DNA of 64,000 nt from Longimicrobiales bacterium (lineage in GTDB: Bacteria; Gemmatimonadota; Gemmatimonadetes; Longimicrobiales; Gaopeijiaceae), in the NCBI GenBank assembly GCA_029245345.1, contig JAQWPM010000012.1, positions 496,001 through 560,000 of the forward strand, in the 5' to 3' direction. Each line of letters opens with the position of its first letter. The first letter of the stretch is position 1. Under the pieces are notes generated by a model that saw only the letters and a program-made list of their open reading frames with translations, searched no databases and was not told the origin of the DNA. This document shows positions 16,389 through 27,000 of this stretch, one piece after another. The translations under genes were made by a program, and so were the position numbers.

Positions 16389-19027
16389 AGACGGCGCGAC
16401 TCCTACCTGTGCTCGCACTGCTATGCGCGGTTCCCGTCTCGGGCCAAGACACTCAGCCGGCTAACTCGTCCGGCAGTGATGCCCGCACGGCCATGCGCAG
16501 CGGAGACTACGAAGGTGCTGAGGACACGTTCCGGCAGCTCCTGCGCGAGGACGCAACACTCTGGCAGGCTCGAGCAGATTTCGTGGAGCTCCTCACGTGG
16601 ACAGGGAGGTACGAACTCGCGGAAGAACTCGCTCGTGCCGCACCGGACGCGCTGCCCATGGCCAACAGCCTAGGGGCAGTACTCGTCCTACGCGGAGACT
16701 TGGACGGAGCAGAGGCGGCCTTCCGTCACGCAGTCGACGACGGAGCGCCAGACGCGCTCACCGCAGAGGTGAATCTGGCTGAGCTTCTCTTCGGCCGTGG
16801 CCAGATCAATGACGCCATGCAGCGCTTCGACCGCTTCATCGACATCTACAACAACGCGGACGGGCGTCTGCGTGCGACTGATCTCGTCGCAGTGGGTCGG
16901 GCCGTTCACTACTTGGGCCGAAATGAGTCCGCCATGTTCGGCGATGCCCTGCGCGCCTTCGACGAAGCCACGAGCCTGGACGCGAGCTGGTCGGAGCCGA
17001 GTGTCCGGGCTGGCGACCTCTTCCTGGAGAAGTACTCGAGCCCCGAGGCCAAAACCGAGTACGAAAAGGCACTCGCACGAAATCCGCGTCATCCAGGTGC
17101 TCTCCTGGGCATGGCGAAGGCACTTTCGTTCGACAACGCGCCAGGTGCCGGCAGCGTCCTCACCCAAATCCTCGAGATCAATCCGAATCACGTCGAGGCA
17201 CGCTCGATCATCGCCGCCCAACACCTGACTCGGGAAGGTATCGCAGAGGCGAAGGAAGAGGCCGAGACCGCACTGGCTGTGAACCCGCAGTCGCTCATCG
17301 CGCTCACCACACTCGCCGCGTCCCAGTTGGTGGCGGGAGAGTTGGCGGCGTTCCAGGCCACGCGCAGCCGAGCGCTCGATATCAACCCGCGCTACGCCGC
17401 CTTGGATACCGAGCTTGCCGAAATCTCCGTGCAAACCCGCCGGTACGCCCAAGCCGTAGAGCGTGCCCAAGCCGCTGTCGCCCTAGACGATGCCGCATGG
17501 GAAGCCTGGGGCCTGCTCGGAATGAACCAGCTCAGGGTAGGAGATATAGAAGAAGGCCACGCCAACATCGAAAAGGCATTCGCGGGCGATCCTTTCAACC
17601 CTTGGTTCAAAAACACCCTGGATCTGCTCGACACCTTCGAGCGCTTTGAAGTGCACCCGACCGAACACTTCGAACTCTTCTTACACGGGACTGAAGCTGA
17701 CCTGCTGGCCACCTACCTCGCCCCGATCGCTGAAGAGGCCTACGACTCCCTAGCGAAGCGCTACGGAGTGGAGCCGCCACTCCCTGTGAGAGCCGAGTTC
17801 TTCCCGAGTCACGCAGATTTTTCAGTGCGCACTTTGGGCGAGGCTGGGCTTGGCGCCCTGGGCGTCAGCTTTGGCTCGGTGCTCGTAATGGATTCACCGG
17901 CTGCACGCGCCGTCGGCGACTACAACTGGGCCTCAGTCTTTTGGCACGAACTGTCCCACACGTTCCACCTGGGCATGACGGACAACCGTGTGCCTCGTTG
18001 GTTCTCAGAAGGGCTTGCCGTCCATGAGCAACGGCAGGCGCGCAGCGGCTGGGGACATCAGCCCAACATCCCGTTTCTGCAGGCGCTGCGGGACGGCGAG
18101 CTGAAAAAGGTCTCTGAATTGAATGACGGCTTCATGCGGCCGGACTTTCCGCAGCAGGTCATCTTCTCTTACTACCAAGCGTCCTTGGTCTTTCAGGTCC
18201 TCGAAGAGCAGTACGGTTTCCAAGCCATCCGGGACATGCTTGAGGGCTACAAGAACGGCGCCACCACCCCAGATCTGTTCCAATCGGTCCTCGGCTGCTC
18301 GATCGAAGACTTCGACAACGAATTCGAGGATTACCTACAGGAGCGGTTCCGCAGCCCGCTCCAGGGCCTCGTCGAACTCGGAGAGACTCCCGATCAGTCC
18401 GCCGGCGTCGAAGCCTTACAGACCTTCGTTCGAACCCACCCGGGCGACCTACTCGGACGGATCCGCTTAGGGGTAACGCTGGTCACTGAAGAACGGTGGG
18501 ACGAAGCCGAGTCTCACTTGGACGAGGCGCTCCGCATCTTCCCTGACTATTCAGGTCCGGACAGTCCGCTCTGGTGGCTCGCCCAGGTGTATCGCTCGCG
18601 TGGAGACATTGAAGGCGCAGCGGCTTCACTCGACCGACTCAATTCCCTCTCCGAGTCGAACTACAACGCTCTGGTCCTGCAAGCGGATCTGCTCGAACAG
18701 CTCGGGCGGCCTGAGGCAGCGGCCGCAGCGCTCGACAAAGCCGTGCTCGTGTGGCCGTATGAAGTCGAAGTGCACGAACGACTGGCCAATCTCCACGACA
18801 ACGTCGGTGACTACACCGGCGCGGTCAGAGAGCGCGCGGCCGTGGTCGCGCTGAATCCGACGGATATGGCCGAAGCGTACTACCTGCTCGCCCTGGCGCA
18901 TCAGCGTGCATCCGACACGCCATCTGCCCGCCGAGCGGTTCTCCAGGCGCTCGATATCGCACCCAACTACGACGCAGCGCTCGAACTCCTCCTACTGCTG
19001 CGCTCGGGCAATGGGGCTACATCATGA
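16385..19027 (+). CDS. TPR-repeat protein with gluzincin (peptidase-MA-like) domain, exported
   Basis: 880 residues starting at TTG 16385, whose codon overlaps the previous TGA. A signal peptide covers about 1-20 (ending VSGQD). Residues 30-425 are TPR repeats. A zinc-peptidase domain lies at about 430-650, with HELSH near residue 521 and the third-ligand glutamate helix in WFSEGLAVHEQ. More TPRs follow at about 660-875. The zinc-binding residues are complete, so activity is plausible. The substrate is unknown; the TPR arms suggest a protein or assembly partner in the periplasm. Its stop overlaps the start of the second DUF4159 gene (ATGA). Confidence 0.82.
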   Translation: MKTARLLPVLALLCAVPVSGQDTQPANSSGSDARTAMRSGDYEGAEDTFRQLLREDATLWQARADFVELLTWTGRYELAEELARAAPDALPMANSLGAVLVLRGDLDGAEAAFRHAVDDGAPDALTAEVNLAELLFGRGQINDAMQRFDRFIDIYNNADGRLRATDLVAVGRAVHYLGRNESAMFGDALRAFDEATSLDASWSEPSVRAGDLFLEKYSSPEAKTEYEKALARNPRHPGALLGMAKALSFDNAPGAGSVLTQILEINPNHVEARSIIAAQHLTREGIAEAKEEAETALAVNPQSLIALTTLAASQLVAGELAAFQATRSRALDINPRYAALDTELAEISVQTRRYAQAVERAQAAVALDDAAWEAWGLLGMNQLRVGDIEEGHANIEKAFAGDPFNPWFKNTLDLLDTFERFEVHPTEHFELFLHGTEADLLATYLAPIAEEAYDSLAKRYGVEPPLPVRAEFFPSHADFSVRTLGEAGLGALGVSFGSVLVMDSPAARAVGDYNWASVFWHELSHTFHLGMTDNRVPRWFSEGLAVHEQRQARSGWGHQPNIPFLQALRDGELKKVSELNDGFMRPDFPQQVIFSYYQASLVFQVLEEQYGFQAIRDMLEGYKNGATTPDLFQSVLGCSIEDFDNEFEDYLQERFRSPLQGLVELGETPDQSAGVEALQTFVRTHPGDLLGRIRLGVTLVTEERWDEAESHLDEALRIFPDYSGPDSPLWWLAQVYRSRGDIEGAAASLDRLNSLSESNYNALVLQADLLEQLGRPEAAAAALDKAVLVWPYEVEVHERLANLHDNVGDYTGAVRERAAVVALNPTDMAEAYYLLALAHQRASDTPSARRAVLQALDIAPNYDAALELLLLLRSGNGATS

Positions 19028-19842
19028 TTGTAAGAAGCCTCGCTGCTCTGCTCGTCGTGGGATCGGCCGCGACGTACTACGTGTCGGCTCGTCCGGGCCC
19101 TGAACTGGCGGACCTTCCAACCGCGGCTTCGCCTGCCCCGCAGTCGTATCAGGACATCAACGCACCGTACGACGCCAAGTACCACTTCGTACGCATACGC
19201 TACGACGTGGGCAACAGCGGCCTCGCGGGCTTTGGGCGACGGAGAAGAGGCGGCCGCGAACCCGCATGGGCGCACGACTACCCCCGGGCCGAAAGGAATT
19301 TTTTGCAGATCCTCAACGAGACCACGTTCGTCGATTCCCAGACCGAGGGTTCGAACGTCATCACGCTGGATGACCCTGAGTTCTTCAAGTATCCCATCGC
19401 TTATATCGTCGAGGTCGGATCATGGAATCCGACTGACGAGGAAATCACCAACCTGGGGGCCTACCTCAACAAGGGTGGATTCCTGATCGTCGACGACACC
19501 CGTAACGAGCGCGGCTACGAACTCCAGAACTTCGCGTTCCACATGGATCGCGCACTCCCTGGGCTCCTCCTCGTGTCTCTCGATCACGATCACGAAATCT
19601 TCGATTCCTTTTTTAGAATCGATCCGCTCAAGGTCATTCCGCCCTACGGGCCCAGAAACGTCCAGTACTACGCAATCTTCGAGGACAACGACCCCACGAA
19701 GCGCATGATGGTGTTGTTGAACCTCAACAACGACATCGCTGAGTACTGGGAATACAGCGGTCAGGGCTACGCCCCGATCGACTTGGAAAACGAAGCGTAC
19801 AAGCTAGGTGTCAACTATATCGTGTACGCCCTCACACACTGA
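19024..19842 (+). CDS. Second DUF4159 protein, membrane-anchored or exported
   Basis: 272 residues. The N-terminus (MIVRSLAALLVVGSAATYYV) is an uncleaved anchor or signal peptide. The DUF4159 domain fills residues 50-272 (VRIRYDVGNSG, AWAHDYPRAERNF, YLNKGGFLIVDDTRN, LGVNYIVYALTH). It is clearly paralogous to the protein at 12155, sharing the FLIVDD and N.IVYA.(S/T)H signatures, but lacks the CxxC motif. ATGA overlap with the TPR peptidase gene. 44 bases separate it from the MoxR gene. Confidence 0.87.
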   Translation: MIVRSLAALLVVGSAATYYVSARPGPELADLPTAASPAPQSYQDINAPYDAKYHFVRIRYDVGNSGLAGFGRRRRGGREPAWAHDYPRAERNFLQILNETTFVDSQTEGSNVITLDDPEFFKYPIAYIVEVGSWNPTDEEITNLGAYLNKGGFLIVDDTRNERGYELQNFAFHMDRALPGLLLVSLDHDHEIFDSFFRIDPLKVIPPYGPRNVQYYAIFEDNDPTKRMMVLLNLNNDIAEYWEYSGQGYAPIDLENEAYKLGVNYIVYALTH

Positions 19843-19886
19843 TCCACAAAAGCGCCTAGGCGCCAATACTGATACGGAGAGGACCT

Positions 19887-20927
19887 TTGACTGACGACGC
19901 GATCGGAACCGTCGAACTCGACAATGCCGACGACGTAGCACTCGCGGACAAGATGAAGCATGGCCGCAAGCAGATAATCAGCGAGCTTCGCAAGCTGATC
20001 GTCGGGCAGGAACAGGTCATCGAGGAGGTCCTCCTCACACTCTTCGTAGGCGGCAACTCGTTGCTCATGGGTGTGCCGGGCCTCGCGAAGACGCTTCTCA
20101 TCCACACCATCGCCCAGGTCGTGGATCTGAACTTCTCTCGTATTCAGTTCACCCCGGACCTGATGCCGTCGGACATCACTGGAACGGACATCATTCAGGA
20201 AGACTCCGAGACGGGTCGTCGTGAGATGGTGTTTGCCCCCGGCCCGGTGTTCTCCAACATCGTGCTCGCGGATGAAATCAACCGGACTCCGCCAAAGACC
20301 CAGGCAGCGCTGCTCGAGGCTATGCAGGAGCACCGGGTCACAGTCCAGGGCCACACGTACACGCTCAAGGAGCCGTTCTACGTCTTTGCGACGCAGAACC
20401 CCATCGAACTCGAAGGAACGTATCCGCTCCCTGAGGCACAACTCGATCGCTTCATGTTCGAGATCGTCATAGAGCACCTTTCGGAAGAAGAAGAGATGGA
20501 GGTCGTTCGCAGCACGACGGGCATCTTGAAGCCGGAGTTCAGCCACGCGGTTACCGGGCCAGACCTTCTCGCCTTCCAAGAACTCGTTCGCCGCGTTCCG
20601 GTTTCGGAGTCCGTGCTCCGTTACGCCGTGAACCTGGTTCGGGCCAGCCGTCCCAGCGCGAACGGAGACTCACCAGACTTCGTGAAAAAGTGGATCGCCT
20701 ACGGCGCGTCCGTCCGAGCCGCTCAGTACTTGGTGCTCGGCTCGAAAGCGAAGGCGCTCACTCAAGGCCGTTACCACGTGTCGTTCGACGACATCAAGTC
20801 ACTGGCACACCCGGTCCTGAGGCACCGTATTCTCACGAACTTCCACGCGGAGTCCGAGGGTCGCACAACAGGCGAGATCATCGACCGGTTGCTCGAGCAC
20901 GTCCCTGTCCCCACTTCAGGGATGTAG
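19887..20927 (+). CDS. MoxR-family AAA+ ATPase
   Basis: 346 residues from TTG 19887, with GGAGAGGA just upstream. Walker A is GVPGLAKT near residue 62; Walker B with sensor context is IVLADEINRTPPKTQAALLEAMQEH near 126, split here as IVLADEINR and PPKTQAALLEAMQEH. QNPIELEGTYPLPEAQLDRF is the family's sensor-1 and arginine-finger block. MoxR proteins act as chaperone-like ATPases that work with VWA-domain partners, and here DUF58 and two VWA genes surround it. Gene order MoxR-DUF58-VWA is the conserved core seen in many bacteria. Confidence 0.93.
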   Translation: MTDDAIGTVELDNADDVALADKMKHGRKQIISELRKLIVGQEQVIEEVLLTLFVGGNSLLMGVPGLAKTLLIHTIAQVVDLNFSRIQFTPDLMPSDITGTDIIQEDSETGRREMVFAPGPVFSNIVLADEINRTPPKTQAALLEAMQEHRVTVQGHTYTLKEPFYVFATQNPIELEGTYPLPEAQLDRFMFEIVIEHLSEEEEMEVVRSTTGILKPEFSHAVTGPDLLAFQELVRRVPVSESVLRYAVNLVRASRPSANGDSPDFVKKWIAYGASVRAAQYLVLGSKAKALTQGRYHVSFDDIKSLAHPVLRHRILTNFHAESEGRTTGEIIDRLLEHVPVPTSGM

Positions 20928-20936
20928 GCGACCCCT

Positions 20937-21860
20937 TTGCCCGCACACACGAAAGCTCCGGCCGCCTCAGGCGGCGCGCAGTTCCTCGATCCGGCTGTAC
21001 TCGCTCGGATCAACAACTTGGAACTGCTCGCGCGCACAGTAGTCGACGGATTCCTCACGGGCCTGCACCGCTCCCCACACCTCGGGTTCAGCACGGACTT
21101 TGCGGAGCACCGACCGTACATGCCGGGGGACGACATCCGGCGTATCGACTGGAGACTCTTCGCTCGCTCCGATCGGCATTACATCAAGCTGTTCGAGGCC
21201 CAAACGAACGCGAACTTCGCCGTGCTGCTCGACGTGTCGAGTTCTATGAAGTACGGGAGCCATTCGGTCACGAAGCTCGACTACTCTCGCTATCTCGCGG
21301 CATGCCTGTCGTTCTTTTCAAACCGACAGCGCGACCGAGTGGGGTTGGTCACATTCGACGAGGACATCGTCGACTACGTGCCACCGTCGATGAAACATTT
21401 CGACACGATTCTTCACTCGCTAGACCGGGCACAGCCGGCGCGCAAAGGCTCACTTAATGCGCCCTTCTTGAAGGTCGCCGAGTTGTTACGGCGGAAGGGC
21501 ATCTTGGTCGTCATTTCGGACTTATATGAAGAGCCGGATGACATTCTGGAGGCGATCGGTCCTCTGCGTGCCCGCGGCCACGACGTGATCGTGTTCCACG
21601 TCTTGGATCCCGCCGAGCTGACCTTTCCGTTCGAGGATCCATCAGCGTTCCAAGACATAGAGACCGGCGCGCAGATACCCGTCGTTCCAGCACGCCTGAA
21701 GGAAGACTACCTGCGACTGATGGGTGCCCACCTGACTACAGTCGAGAAACGCTTCACCGACAACCGCATCGACTATCAGTTGCTCGACACTTCCCAGCCG
21801 TTGGACATCGCGTTGTTCAAATACCTGCTGGCCCGCGAACGGTTGAGTAAGAAACGATGA
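20937..21860 (+). CDS. DUF58 domain protein (VWA-like, MoxR partner)
   Basis: 307 residues from TTG 20937, nine bases after the MoxR stop. The DUF58 hallmark is present (PGDDIRRIDWRLFARSD, YIKLFEAQ), followed by a VWA fold with MIDAS motif D-x-S-x-S (LLDVSSSMKYG) near residue 99. No membrane segment is evident, so it is probably cytoplasmic. It is presumed to be the adaptor or substrate-delivery partner of MoxR. Its stop overlaps the BatA-like gene (ATGA). Confidence 0.92.
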   Translation: MPAHTKAPAASGGAQFLDPAVLARINNLELLARTVVDGFLTGLHRSPHLGFSTDFAEHRPYMPGDDIRRIDWRLFARSDRHYIKLFEAQTNANFAVLLDVSSSMKYGSHSVTKLDYSRYLAACLSFFSNRQRDRVGLVTFDEDIVDYVPPSMKHFDTILHSLDRAQPARKGSLNAPFLKVAELLRRKGILVVISDLYEEPDDILEAIGPLRARGHDVIVFHVLDPAELTFPFEDPSAFQDIETGAQIPVVPARLKEDYLRLMGAHLTTVEKRFTDNRIDYQLLDTSQPLDIALFKYLLARERLSKKR

Positions 21861-23980
21861 GTCTCGGTCTTCTTGTTCCTCTCTTCCTGCTCGGTTTGGC
21901 CGGGGTCGTGGTCCCGATCGTGGTGCACCTCACGCGTCGGCAGCGCCGAAACGTGGTCGAGTTCCCATCACTCATGTTCCTGGAGAAGATCCCGTTCCAG
22001 GAGCAGAGACGGCGACGCATTCAGCACTGGTTCCTGCTGTCGATGCGCGCGCTCGCCCTCGCTCTGGTTGCATTTGCGTTCACCCGACCGTTCTTCGAAC
22101 AGGGCTCGCTTGCAATCGGAGGTGCGAACGGACCACGCGAGGTCGTGGTCCTGCTCGACCAGTCCTACAGCATGCAGGTCGGCGACCAATTCGAGCGAGC
22201 GCTTGAAGAAGCCAGTCAGGTCTTCGACGACCTCGGGCCGCTGGATCGGGCTTCGCTGGTCACCTTCGGTCAGGGCGCCCGAGTCATCGCTCGGTCGACC
22301 TCGGATCGGCAACGTCTGCAAGGCGCATTGGACACCGTCCAAGTCGGAGCCTCGGTCACTCGTTACGGTCCGGCTTTGAAGGTCGCCCAGACGATCATCG
22401 AAGAATCGGAGCTCCCCAGTGGCGAAGTGATCCTGCTCACCGATTTTCAACGCACAGGGTGGACCGGTGACGAGGGCGTGAACCTGCCACCGGGCTCCGT
22501 GGTCACTACAGTGCCCCTCGGCCCAGTGCCGGTCCTCGACAACATCGAGGTCACCGACATCGCATTGGGCAAGGAGGCAATCCAAGGTCGGGAGCGTGTC
22601 ACACCCACGGCGCGCCTGGCTCGCCGTGGTGGGGACACTCCAAGAGAGGTTAGGGTCGCGCTGGAGCTCGACGGGCAGGAGATCCAAACCAGAGCCGTCA
22701 CGATTCAACCGAACGGGGCCGCAACGGTGACGTTCCAGCCGTTCACGCTCTCAGGCCCACACACTCGCGGCTCAGTAAGCGTGCCGACGGACAGACTGCC
22801 GGCCGATGATGCACGCCATTTCGTCGTCTCGCCGGGTACGGCGATGTCGATGCTCGTAATCGAAGGCGGGTCGACAAGCGCCGACGCGAGCCTCTATCTC
22901 CGCCGAGCCTTGGAGATCTCTGAGGACGGGCGATTCGATATCCGCTTCCGGCGAGCGAACGGTGTGCGGCCGCAGGATCTGGACGGTATCGACGGCGTCA
23001 TCCTAAATGACGCGAGCATCGACGGGGGCTCGGCGGAACGACTCCGCACCTTCGTCGAGAACGGTGGTGGTGTCCTTCTCGCTCTAGGACAGTCAGGAGG
23101 ATGGCCAGCATCCGCGGCGGACCTCCTTCCAGGCGTGATCCAAAATGCAGAGGACCGTCAGCAGGGACGCGGCGGCCGGCTCGGTTTCTTGGAGTACGGC
23201 CATCCGATTTTCGAAGCCTTCTCGGGCCCCCGCAGTGGCGACTTCACGGGTGCGCGTTTCTTCCGGGCTCGTGGCTTCACGCCGAGTGACTCCGCTACCG
23301 TGCTCGCGCGCTTCGACGACGGTTCGATCGCACTCGCGGAGCTCAAGCACGGGCAGGGAACGATTCTCGTTTGGACGTCGACGCTGGATTCGTTCTGGAA
23401 CGATCTCGCGCTTCAGCCCGTCTACCTGCCCTTCGTGCACCGGCTGTCCGAGTACATCACCGGACGCTCAGAGGCCCTCCCCTGGTTCAACGTGGGCCAA
23501 GTCGTGGACCTCGCGGACCCGGACGCACTCGAGGCCGCTGGCTTGGTCTCGGCAGAGGCCGCGGGATTCGTGAACGGAGTGGAGCAAGTGGCCCTGACAC
23601 CGTCAGGCTCGTCCATCGCGCTTCCGGCCGAACTCGGTCCGCGCTACTTGTCACTGGATGAGGCGGGATTCTACACCGTGCGCCCGCCGGGATCTGACCC
23701 GGACCGGCCGTTCGTGATTGCAGTAAATGTCGAATTGGAAGAGTCGGGCCTCGCCCGACTGGACCCCGAAGAACTTGTGGCGCAGATCACCTCCCCGAGC
23801 GTCGGGCCCCAGGCGGGTCCAGAGTTCGCGGACGGCACAGATCTCCGCCGCGAGGACCAGGAACGCAGACAATCATGGTGGCGCTGGCTCCTTATTGCGG
23901 CATTCGCACTCTTCGTTACGGAAACACTCATCTCCAATTGGGTGTCTCGGAAAGGGAGTGTGGGGCTCGCGGCGGGTTAG
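21857..23980 (+). CDS. BatA-like membrane protein with VWA domain
   Basis: 707 residues. The N-terminus has the aerotolerance-regulator (BatA) pattern: one membrane helix (MSLGLLVPLFLLGLAGVVVP), then VHLTRRQRRNVVEFPSLMFL and a second helix (MRALALALVAFAFTRPF). A VWA domain from residue 95 has the MIDAS D-x-S-x-S in LLDQSYSMQ. Ig-like and amidotransferase-like beta regions follow (GGVLLALGQSGGWPA). A C-terminal helix (WWRWLLIAAFALFVTETLI) closes the chain. The topology matches the VWA protein at 13084, so the locus holds two large membrane VWA proteins flanking its ATPase. Confidence 0.87.
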   Translation: MSLGLLVPLFLLGLAGVVVPIVVHLTRRQRRNVVEFPSLMFLEKIPFQEQRRRRIQHWFLLSMRALALALVAFAFTRPFFEQGSLAIGGANGPREVVVLLDQSYSMQVGDQFERALEEASQVFDDLGPLDRASLVTFGQGARVIARSTSDRQRLQGALDTVQVGASVTRYGPALKVAQTIIEESELPSGEVILLTDFQRTGWTGDEGVNLPPGSVVTTVPLGPVPVLDNIEVTDIALGKEAIQGRERVTPTARLARRGGDTPREVRVALELDGQEIQTRAVTIQPNGAATVTFQPFTLSGPHTRGSVSVPTDRLPADDARHFVVSPGTAMSMLVIEGGSTSADASLYLRRALEISEDGRFDIRFRRANGVRPQDLDGIDGVILNDASIDGGSAERLRTFVENGGGVLLALGQSGGWPASAADLLPGVIQNAEDRQQGRGGRLGFLEYGHPIFEAFSGPRSGDFTGARFFRARGFTPSDSATVLARFDDGSIALAELKHGQGTILVWTSTLDSFWNDLALQPVYLPFVHRLSEYITGRSEALPWFNVGQVVDLADPDALEAAGLVSAEAAGFVNGVEQVALTPSGSSIALPAELGPRYLSLDEAGFYTVRPPGSDPDRPFVIAVNVELEESGLARLDPEELVAQITSPSVGPQAGPEFADGTDLRREDQERRQSWWRWLLIAAFALFVTETLISNWVSRKGSVGLAAG

Positions 23981-24053
23981 AAGGCGGAGGGTGGGTGTGT
24001 AGTGACGGGGCAACAAGCTCCGTACTTTGGGTAGACGGATGAAGGAGAGGGAC

Positions 24054-27000
24054 ATGCAGAATTCAGACAGACGAATGGCACAGAGCAGGATCTTGGATGT
24101 TGTTCGCAGCGTCCGCTGGCGCTGGCGCGCCCGGATATTTCTGAGCGGCCTCACGTGGGTGGGAGCCATCACTGGTGCGGTACTCTTCCTCTCTGCAGTC
24201 GGGCTGGAGCAGATGCGCTTCTCAGCGGGTGCCGTGGTTTGGCTCCGATCGCTGACCTGGGGAACCTTCGCACTTACATCATTCTGGTTCGTTCTCCGTC
24301 CACTGCTCCGCAGCCCCAGCGACCAACAAGTCGCCCTCTATTTGGAAGAGCACGAACCATCTCTCGAGCACGCTGTAGTGACAGCCCTCGAGGCAGGAGA
24401 CAGCGCGTCTCCTACCCTCGGACATGAACTCGTAGCGAGCGCGCTCGAACGCGCGAAGAAGGTCCACTACGGTCGTCGCGTCGAGCAGTCTGCCTTATAC
24501 CGCTTCGGCGGCGCTCTCACGGCAGTCGCCGTAACGGCGGTCCTGTTGACGCTGGCGGGGCCCTCGCACCTCAAGAACGGCCTCTCGGCACTCTTGCTGC
24601 CCATGACCGACGCCGCCGCGGTGAACCCATATGCCGTGGCCGTGTTTCCTGGCGACACGACGATCGCGCGCGGCACCGATCAGGTTGTCACAGCCGCCCT
24701 CAGTGGATTCGAAGCAGGTGATGTCTCGATCTTCACGCGCACCGGACCGGATCAGAGCTTCCAGCGCTTGAGTATGCTCTCGGATGACGCGGGAGGATTC
24801 GAAGCGTTGTTGCTGGGTGTGGACGACCGGACCGAGTACTTCGTGGAATCCACCGGCATTCGATCGCCCACGTATACAATCGACGTGGCGGACCTTCCGT
24901 ACGTCGACCAGTTGGACCTGACCTACTACTTCCCGAGCTACACCGGCCTACCGCCTCGGACTCGAGAAGACGGCGGTGACGTTGCAGCGCTTCCTGGGAC
25001 CGTAGTCGAGCTGAAGATCCACCCCACAATGATCACGTCGGGTGGTCAGCTTCTTTTGGACGGGGACCCTGCCGAGGAACTCACAACGGCGGAAGATGGC
25101 TCACTCGTCGCCCGCTTCACGGTTTCCGAGCAAGGCTTCTACTCGATCAAACTCGCACGTGACAACGGCGAACTCGTGCCGGCGTCTCCCGGGTACACCA
25201 TCGACGTCCTCACCGACAACCAGCCGTCGATTCAGTTCACGACTCCAGGCCGGGACGTCCCCGCCTCCCCAATCGAGGAGGTCTATCTCGAAGTCCGAGC
25301 AACGGACGACTATGGGATCGGAGATGTGCGACTGGTCTATTCCGTGAATGGTGGAGCCGAGGACACAACAAGCGTCTTCAGAAACAGCGGAACCCCGCTT
25401 CCCGAAGTCTCGACCGGGTACACCCTCTTCTTGGAAGAGTGGGAGCTCGAGCCCGGCGACCTGATCTCGTACTACGCGGTCGTTCGCGACAACCGCGGCA
25501 GTGCGAAGTCCATCGAGAGCGACATGTTCTTCCTGAATGTGCGCCCCTTCGACATCGCATTCCGCCAGGGTGAAGAACAAGGCGGCGGTGGCGGTGGCGG
25601 CGGTGGCGGCGAACCTGAAGCCGCGCTCTCCGAGCTTCAGCGCCAAATCATCTCCGCCACCTTCAATCTGATCCGCCAGAGAGACAGCTACGGCGAAAAT
25701 GAGTTCAGCGAGAACGTGGTCTCGGTGTCGCTCGCGCAGGGTCGGCTGATGGAGCAAGTGGGGACACTGCTGGAGCGCATGCAGAACAGGGGCCTGACCG
25801 AAACCGATCCGGGCTTCCGAGATGTCTCCGCGATCCTACCCTTGGCCGTCGAAGCCATGACGCTGGCGCAGACCGATCTCGACACCGAGGAGCTCCGTGA
25901 GGCGCTGCCGGACGAGCAAACCGCACTGCGCTACCTACAGCAGGCGGAAGAGACGTACGAGCGCTACGTGCAACAGCAGCAACAGGGCGGCGGTGGCGGT
26001 GGTGGCGGAAGCCAGGCCGCGGCCGAAGACCTCGCTGATCTGTTCGAACTGGAACTCGACAAGCTCAAGAACCAGTACGAAACCGTTCGCCGAGGAGAAC
26101 AGCAGCAGTCGGATGATCAGGTCGACGCACTCATGGAAGAGCTCCAGGAACTCGCGCGCCGACAGGAACAAGAAGCTGAACGCCAACGCAGGCGGGCTCA
26201 GCAGGGCCAGCAGGGCGGCTCCGCTTCTGCTGCAGAGTCTCAGCGTGATCTCGCCGACCAGACTGAAGAGGCAGCGCGGCAACTGCAGCGACTGGCCCGA
26301 GAAAACAACGACCCGCAGCTGGAGGAAACAGCTCGTCAACTGGACCAAGCGGCCGAGTCGATGCGTCAGGCCGCGTCGCAGGGTGGTGCGTCTGGTACAA
26401 GCGAAGCGAACTCGGCTCTTCGTCGCTTGGAGGACGCGAGGCGAGAGCTGGAGGACGCCCGTTCCGAACGCGCCCGCCGTGACGCAGAAGACGCGATCCA
26501 ACGCGTCGACGAGCTACAGCAGCAGCAGCGGGAGGTGCAGCGCCGCGTCCGGGAACTGCCGACGAGCGGCGAGGAGCGCACTGCGACGATCAACCAACTG
26601 CGCGAGCGAAAAGACCAGATGACCCAAGCGGTCCAGGAACTCGAACGCGAGCTGGATCAGTCCGCCGCAGGGAGCCGAGCCGACAACCCCGAAGCGGCGC
26701 GAGCGCTTCAGGACGCGGCAGAGCAGATCCGAGAATCGAAGCTCAAGGAGAAATTGCAATACTCCCGCGGTACCATCGAACAGTGGGACCCGCAGTCAGC
26801 CGTGACCCTCGAGTTGAACATCGAAGCCGACCTTCAGGCACTCCGAGACCGCCTCGAACAGGCTGCGAGCATTTCCAGCCAGAACGAAACCAACCCCCTT
26901 GAAGAGGCCCTCGACGCGGCCCGCGAGCTGGTTCGCGGCATGGAGTCGATGGATCGGAGGCTTCAAGAGACTCAGCAGAGCCAACAGGGCCAGGAAGGCC

